From JAUIET01 sp045106985 (GTDB taxonomy: Bacteria; Pseudomonadota; Gammaproteobacteria; Pseudomonadales; JAUIET01): a DNA stretch of 64,000 bases. The translations under genes and the position numbers were made by a program. Of the stretch, positions 61,371-64,000 are shown one piece after another. The stretch is from NCBI GenBank assembly GCA_045106985.1, contig JBGCFQ010000024.1, positions 62,001 to 126,000 of the forward strand. The letters are read 5' to 3'. Under the pieces are notes generated by a model. That model had not been told where the DNA came from and made no database searches. It saw nothing but the letters and a program-made list of their open reading frames with translations. The first letter of the stretch is position 1. Each line of letters opens with the position of its first letter.

Positions 61371-61603
61371 GTGAGCCAAACCATCAATACACACTCGATG
61401 CTCAAGGCCTGACCTGCCCAGAGCCCGTAATGATGCTTCACAACAGTATTCGCGATGCCCAAGCCGGAGAGGTAATCAAAGTGATTGCCACTGACCCTTC
61501 AACCGAGCGTGATATTCCAAAATTCTGCGAGTTTTTAGGGCATGAGTTGTTAGCCGAGCGCCCGGCTGATGGCCTTTACAATTATTGGATCAAAAAATCG
61601 TAA
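61367..61603 (+). CDS. tusA: Sulfurtransferase TusA
   Basis: A 78-residue sulfur carrier. The active Cys is C17 in LDAQGLTCPEPVM, and the rest (VIKVIATDPSTERDIPKFCEFLGHELL) matches TusA, which passes sulfur from IscS to the tRNA 2-thiolation relay. It is translationally coupled to yheU. Its end overlaps the GntP-family gene by 14 bases on the other strand. Confidence 0.93.
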   Translation: MSEPNHQYTLDAQGLTCPEPVMMLHNSIRDAQAGEVIKVIATDPSTERDIPKFCEFLGHELLAERPADGLYNYWIKKS

Positions 61604-62894
61604 ACAAGGTTAAGGCCACAACCATTCCTACTATTGGTACAAGAACTGTGAGCACCGCCACCGGCCCATAAGCATTTTGATAGTTCTCACCGCAGATGGC
61701 TCGAATGGTAGTTACCACATAACCATTGTGAGGCAATGAGTCCAAGCCTCCTGATGCAATGGCGACCATCCTGTGCAGTTCTTCAGGGTCAACACCTTCC
61801 TCAATGTAATGTGGAGCTACTGCAGGCAGAGCGATCGATTGGCCTCCTGAGGCCGAACCGGTAAGCGCACAGATCACAGTAACGGCGATGGAAGCACCTA
61901 TTAGCTCATTGCCGGGTAGGGCTGTTAGCCACGTAACGGCAAGGTCAAAAGCGGGGGAAGCCTTTGCCACCGTACCAAAACCTACGACGGCCGCTGTATT
62001 CCCAATTGCCACCAGAGCGCCCATTGCGCCGATACCAAGCGCTACCCCTGGGTTTTTCAGTGCTTTGAAGTTTACTAGCCAGGTCATAATGCAGCCTGCG
62101 CCAAGCGCAATAACGAGTGCGTACTTACCGAGACTGGCATGAAAGGTAAAGCTAAACCCTAATACCGCAACTAGCGGCAACAGCGATAGTATGGGATTGG
62201 GCAATTCTTGAGATAGCGCTTCAGGATCATCTTTGCGGGCAATAAACACCTCGCCATTAGCAAGCGCCTTACCCACCATTCTAGTCAGTAGATAGTAACC
62301 AAGTGCCGCCATTATTACGGCAACAACCAAGCTTTCTTGCCAAGCTGCGTAGGGCGATGTACCCAAAAATTCTATCGGAATCCAGTTTTGAATTTCAGGC
62401 GACCCGGCCGATGTCATAGTAAAGGTTGCCGAGCCGAAGGTAAGACAACCTGGTATGAATCGTCTTGGCATATTCGCTTCTTTGAACAAGCCCACCGCCA
62501 CTGGATAGACCGAGAAAGCGACTATAAACACGCTGACTCCGCCGTAAGTGAGAATTGCGCAAGCGAGAACCACAGCCAGTGGGGCGTGCTGCGAGCCGAA
62601 CTTATTGAGTATCCAGTGCGCGACACTGGCGGCGGCACCGCTGTCCTCCATTAACTTACCAAATATACTGCCCAGCAGGAACATGAAAAACCAGGACCCA
62701 ATAAACGAGGTGAATCCCGCCATGTATGACTCAACGTAATTGTGTTCTGCGCCGCCGCCTGGAAAGAAATTTAGGCCGCCTGTGATCGCAATTAATATAG
62801 CGCAAACAGGAGCTGAAACCAGAGGGTTTGCGCCCCTTAGGGTTACCCACATCAACAAAAGGAGGGCGGCCACGAGTCCGATCAGACTTAGCAT
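61590..62894 (-). CDS. GntP-family permease
   Basis: A 434-residue membrane transporter with about twelve helices. It has the family-type PVCAILIAITGGLNF, GSIFGKLMEDSGAA, GGVSVFIVAFSVYPVA, LTGSASGGQSIALPAVAP and SGGLDSLPHNGYVVT segments typical of the gluconate/GntP-type group. It probably imports a sugar acid or hydroxy acid with protons. I use the ATG at 62894, with AGGA 8 bases before; a GTG at 62918 would add 8 residues. The 3' end overlaps tusA. Confidence 0.87.
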   Translation of the reverse strand: MLSLIGLVAALLLLMWVTLRGANPLVSAPVCAILIAITGGLNFFPGGGAEHNYVESYMAGFTSFIGSWFFMFLLGSIFGKLMEDSGAAASVAHWILNKFGSQHAPLAVVLACAILTYGGVSVFIVAFSVYPVAVGLFKEANMPRRFIPGCLTFGSATFTMTSAGSPEIQNWIPIEFLGTSPYAAWQESLVVAVIMAALGYYLLTRMVGKALANGEVFIARKDDPEALSQELPNPILSLLPLVAVLGFSFTFHASLGKYALVIALGAGCIMTWLVNFKALKNPGVALGIGAMGALVAIGNTAAVVGFGTVAKASPAFDLAVTWLTALPGNELIGASIAVTVICALTGSASGGQSIALPAVAPHYIEEGVDPEELHRMVAIASGGLDSLPHNGYVVTTIRAICGENYQNAYGPVAVLTVLVPIVGMVVALTLFTIF

Positions 62895-62981
62895 TATTAT
62901 GGTCCTGAATGAAGGCACGAAATACGCTAGTATAACGCCCGATTGAAAACGCGGAAATGTAGAATTAGCAGAGACTTTCTT

Positions 62982-63821
62982 ATGACCTTACCAACGTCTA
63001 CAGCAGACACCTTAATGCGCTTTGCACATGATGTCGTTGCGCAAGCAGGTGTGCTTAGTCTCGAGTTTTTTCGACGCTCAATAAACGTTGAAAATAAGGC
63101 TTCGGAAGGCCTGTTTGACCCCGTTACAGAGGCTGATCGTGCAGTAGAGCAATGCATACGTGCGGCGCTGCGAAAAAAGTTTCCTGCTCATAACATAGTG
63201 GGTGAAGAATTCGGCGCTGAAGATAACGGCTCGGAATATTGCTGGGTTATTGATCCTATCGATGGCACTCGCTCGTTTATCTCCGGTGTTCCGCTGTGGG
63301 GAGTGCTATTGGGTTTGCGCTACCGCGGCGAAGCAATTTTTGGTGTTATGCATCAACCCTACTTAGGCGAAACATTTATTGCCTGCAGCAGCGACACCGA
63401 GCAGCAAGCTTGGTTTACAAAGGGTGAGTATGGGCTTACACATCCATTGAAGGTGAGCAATACGCAGGCTCTGTCAGAGGCGGTGCTGGTTTGCACACAC
63501 CCTGAAATATTTGATAACTACCCCAATACCTACGATCAATTCTTAAAGGTGGCGGCGGCCGCTAGATTGATGCGATACGGTGGTGATTGCTACTGCTACG
63601 CCATGCTCGCGATGGGGCAGAACGACCTGGTGATTGAAACCGGATTGAAAGAGTACGATATTTTAGCGCTGGTGCCGCTTGTGGAAGCTGCCGGTGGCGT
63701 TATAAGCAACTGGCAGGGTGAGGCTTTAAAAAACGATAAGTTAGCAGGCGAAATTCATGTGGTTGCAGCAGCAACTAAGTCTCTACACAGAGAAGCGCTC
63801 GCGGTACTCAATGGAGGCTAA
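62982..63821 (+). CDS. Inositol-monophosphatase-family phosphatase, HisN-like
   Basis: A 279-residue Mg-dependent phosphatase. The metal sites are E75/E76 in VGEEFG, D91 and D94 in DPIDGTRSF, and the late GLKEYDILALVPLVEAAGG. The segment DGTRSFISGVPLWGVLLGL is typical of HisN-type histidinol-phosphate phosphatases rather than SuhB. It would dephosphorylate histidinol phosphate or a related compound. ATG at 62982 is preferred to the in-frame TTG at 62943. Its stop overlaps the next start by 11 bases. Confidence 0.85.
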   Translation: MTLPTSTADTLMRFAHDVVAQAGVLSLEFFRRSINVENKASEGLFDPVTEADRAVEQCIRAALRKKFPAHNIVGEEFGAEDNGSEYCWVIDPIDGTRSFISGVPLWGVLLGLRYRGEAIFGVMHQPYLGETFIACSSDTEQQAWFTKGEYGLTHPLKVSNTQALSEAVLVCTHPEIFDNYPNTYDQFLKVAAAARLMRYGGDCYCYAMLAMGQNDLVIETGLKEYDILALVPLVEAAGGVISNWQGEALKNDKLAGEIHVVAAATKSLHREALAVLNGG

Positions 63822-64000
63822 CAAGTACGAAGCTTCTCGTTTGGTGGTATTGTTTAATTCTCTGTTTCAATCGGCGGAACAAACGGTGCTAGTTGGCGGG
63901 GCCAAAGAACCCATTTATATGCCCAGCAGTGTTGAAAATGGATTGGCGCAGGTTGTTTTCAGTTATGACTACTTTGCTAGCGCGCTGCACGAAGTTGCGC
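63811..64000 (+). CDS. epmC: Elongation factor P hydroxylase (EpmC/YfcM), partial at the right edge
   Basis: The frame from the ATG at 63811 stays open to the end. The 63 residues visible begin MEANKYEASRLVVLFNSLFQS and contain VGGAKEPIYMPS and VVFSYDYFASALHEVA. This is the start of EpmC, which hydroxylates the modified Lys of EF-P; the HE in ALHEVA would begin its metal motif. It overlaps the HisN-like gene by 11 bases. The C-terminus is outside the window. Confidence 0.82.
   Translation, partial: MEANKYEASRLVVLFNSLFQSAEQTVLVGGAKEPIYMPSSVENGLAQVVFSYDYFASALHEVA

Overview
The window is a contiguous piece of a gammaproteobacterial chromosome. The marker genes point to this class: yheU, tusA, gcvR-like, aroC next to prmB, an epmC-like gene at the right edge, and gltA divergent from one long sdhCDAB-sucAB-lpd-sucCD cluster. 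LLM-family and Ddn-family flavin or deazaflavin enzymes, a Baeyer-Villiger-type monooxygenase, acyl-CoA enzymes and a TonB-dependent receptor suggest a free-living, probably marine heterotroph of the Cellvibrionales/Spongiibacterales type. The exact lineage is inference. I see no rRNA, tRNA, CRISPR array, transposase or prophage.

Bases 1-17,000: two LLM oxidoreductases (one cut by the left edge), then an ECF sigma factor / FecR-like anti-sigma / TonB-dependent receptor unit. The receptor has a signal-peptide coding stretch that lies upstream of its first ATG. A convergent operon follows (TlpA-like thioredoxin, DUF4266 peptide, DUF3570 outer-membrane protein, ApbE flavin transferase). Its DUF3570 member carries a DxxTGAS flavinylation-like motif. 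Then come small enzymes (SnoaL-like, VOC), a DUF1499 protein, a third LLM enzyme, a fatty acyl-CoA ligase, a LemA-TPM-TPM set and two hypotheticals.

Bases 17,000-38,000: an ECF42-type sigma factor with its DGPF/YCII partner, a Baeyer-Villiger monooxygenase with a DoxX protein, a DmdC-like acyl-CoA dehydrogenase, a cysteine synthase, two transporters and two enoyl-CoA hydratases. Also here are an unusual PreA-like/PyrK fusion, HisC, an aldolase, a transglutaminase/TPR lipoprotein, an orphan molybdopterin oxidoreductase, a fourth LLM enzyme and a Ddn-like protein. This half looks like accessory catabolism, with several enzymes that may use F420.

Bases 38,000-51,100: the TCA block. gltA and sdhC diverge from a 295-base region with a good sigma-70 promoter for each and a perfect 11-bp dyad between them. 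sdhCDAB, sucAB, lpd and sucCD follow, ending in a clear intrinsic terminator after sucD.

Bases 51,100-51,900: a non-coding stretch of about 800 bases holding 2.2 copies of a ~271-bp tandem repeat. Its 78-nt core differs at three positions between copies, and two of those form a compensatory base-pair change in a long inverted repeat. This is the strongest sign in the window of something not explained by ordinary features.

Bases 51,900-64,000: housekeeping genes: htpG with a sigma-32-type promoter, gpsA, an alpha/beta hydrolase, a DUF4892 protein, folE divergent from prmB, aroC, small hypotheticals, a GcvR-like ACT protein, yheU-tusA, a GntP-family permease, a HisN-type phosphatase and the start of epmC.
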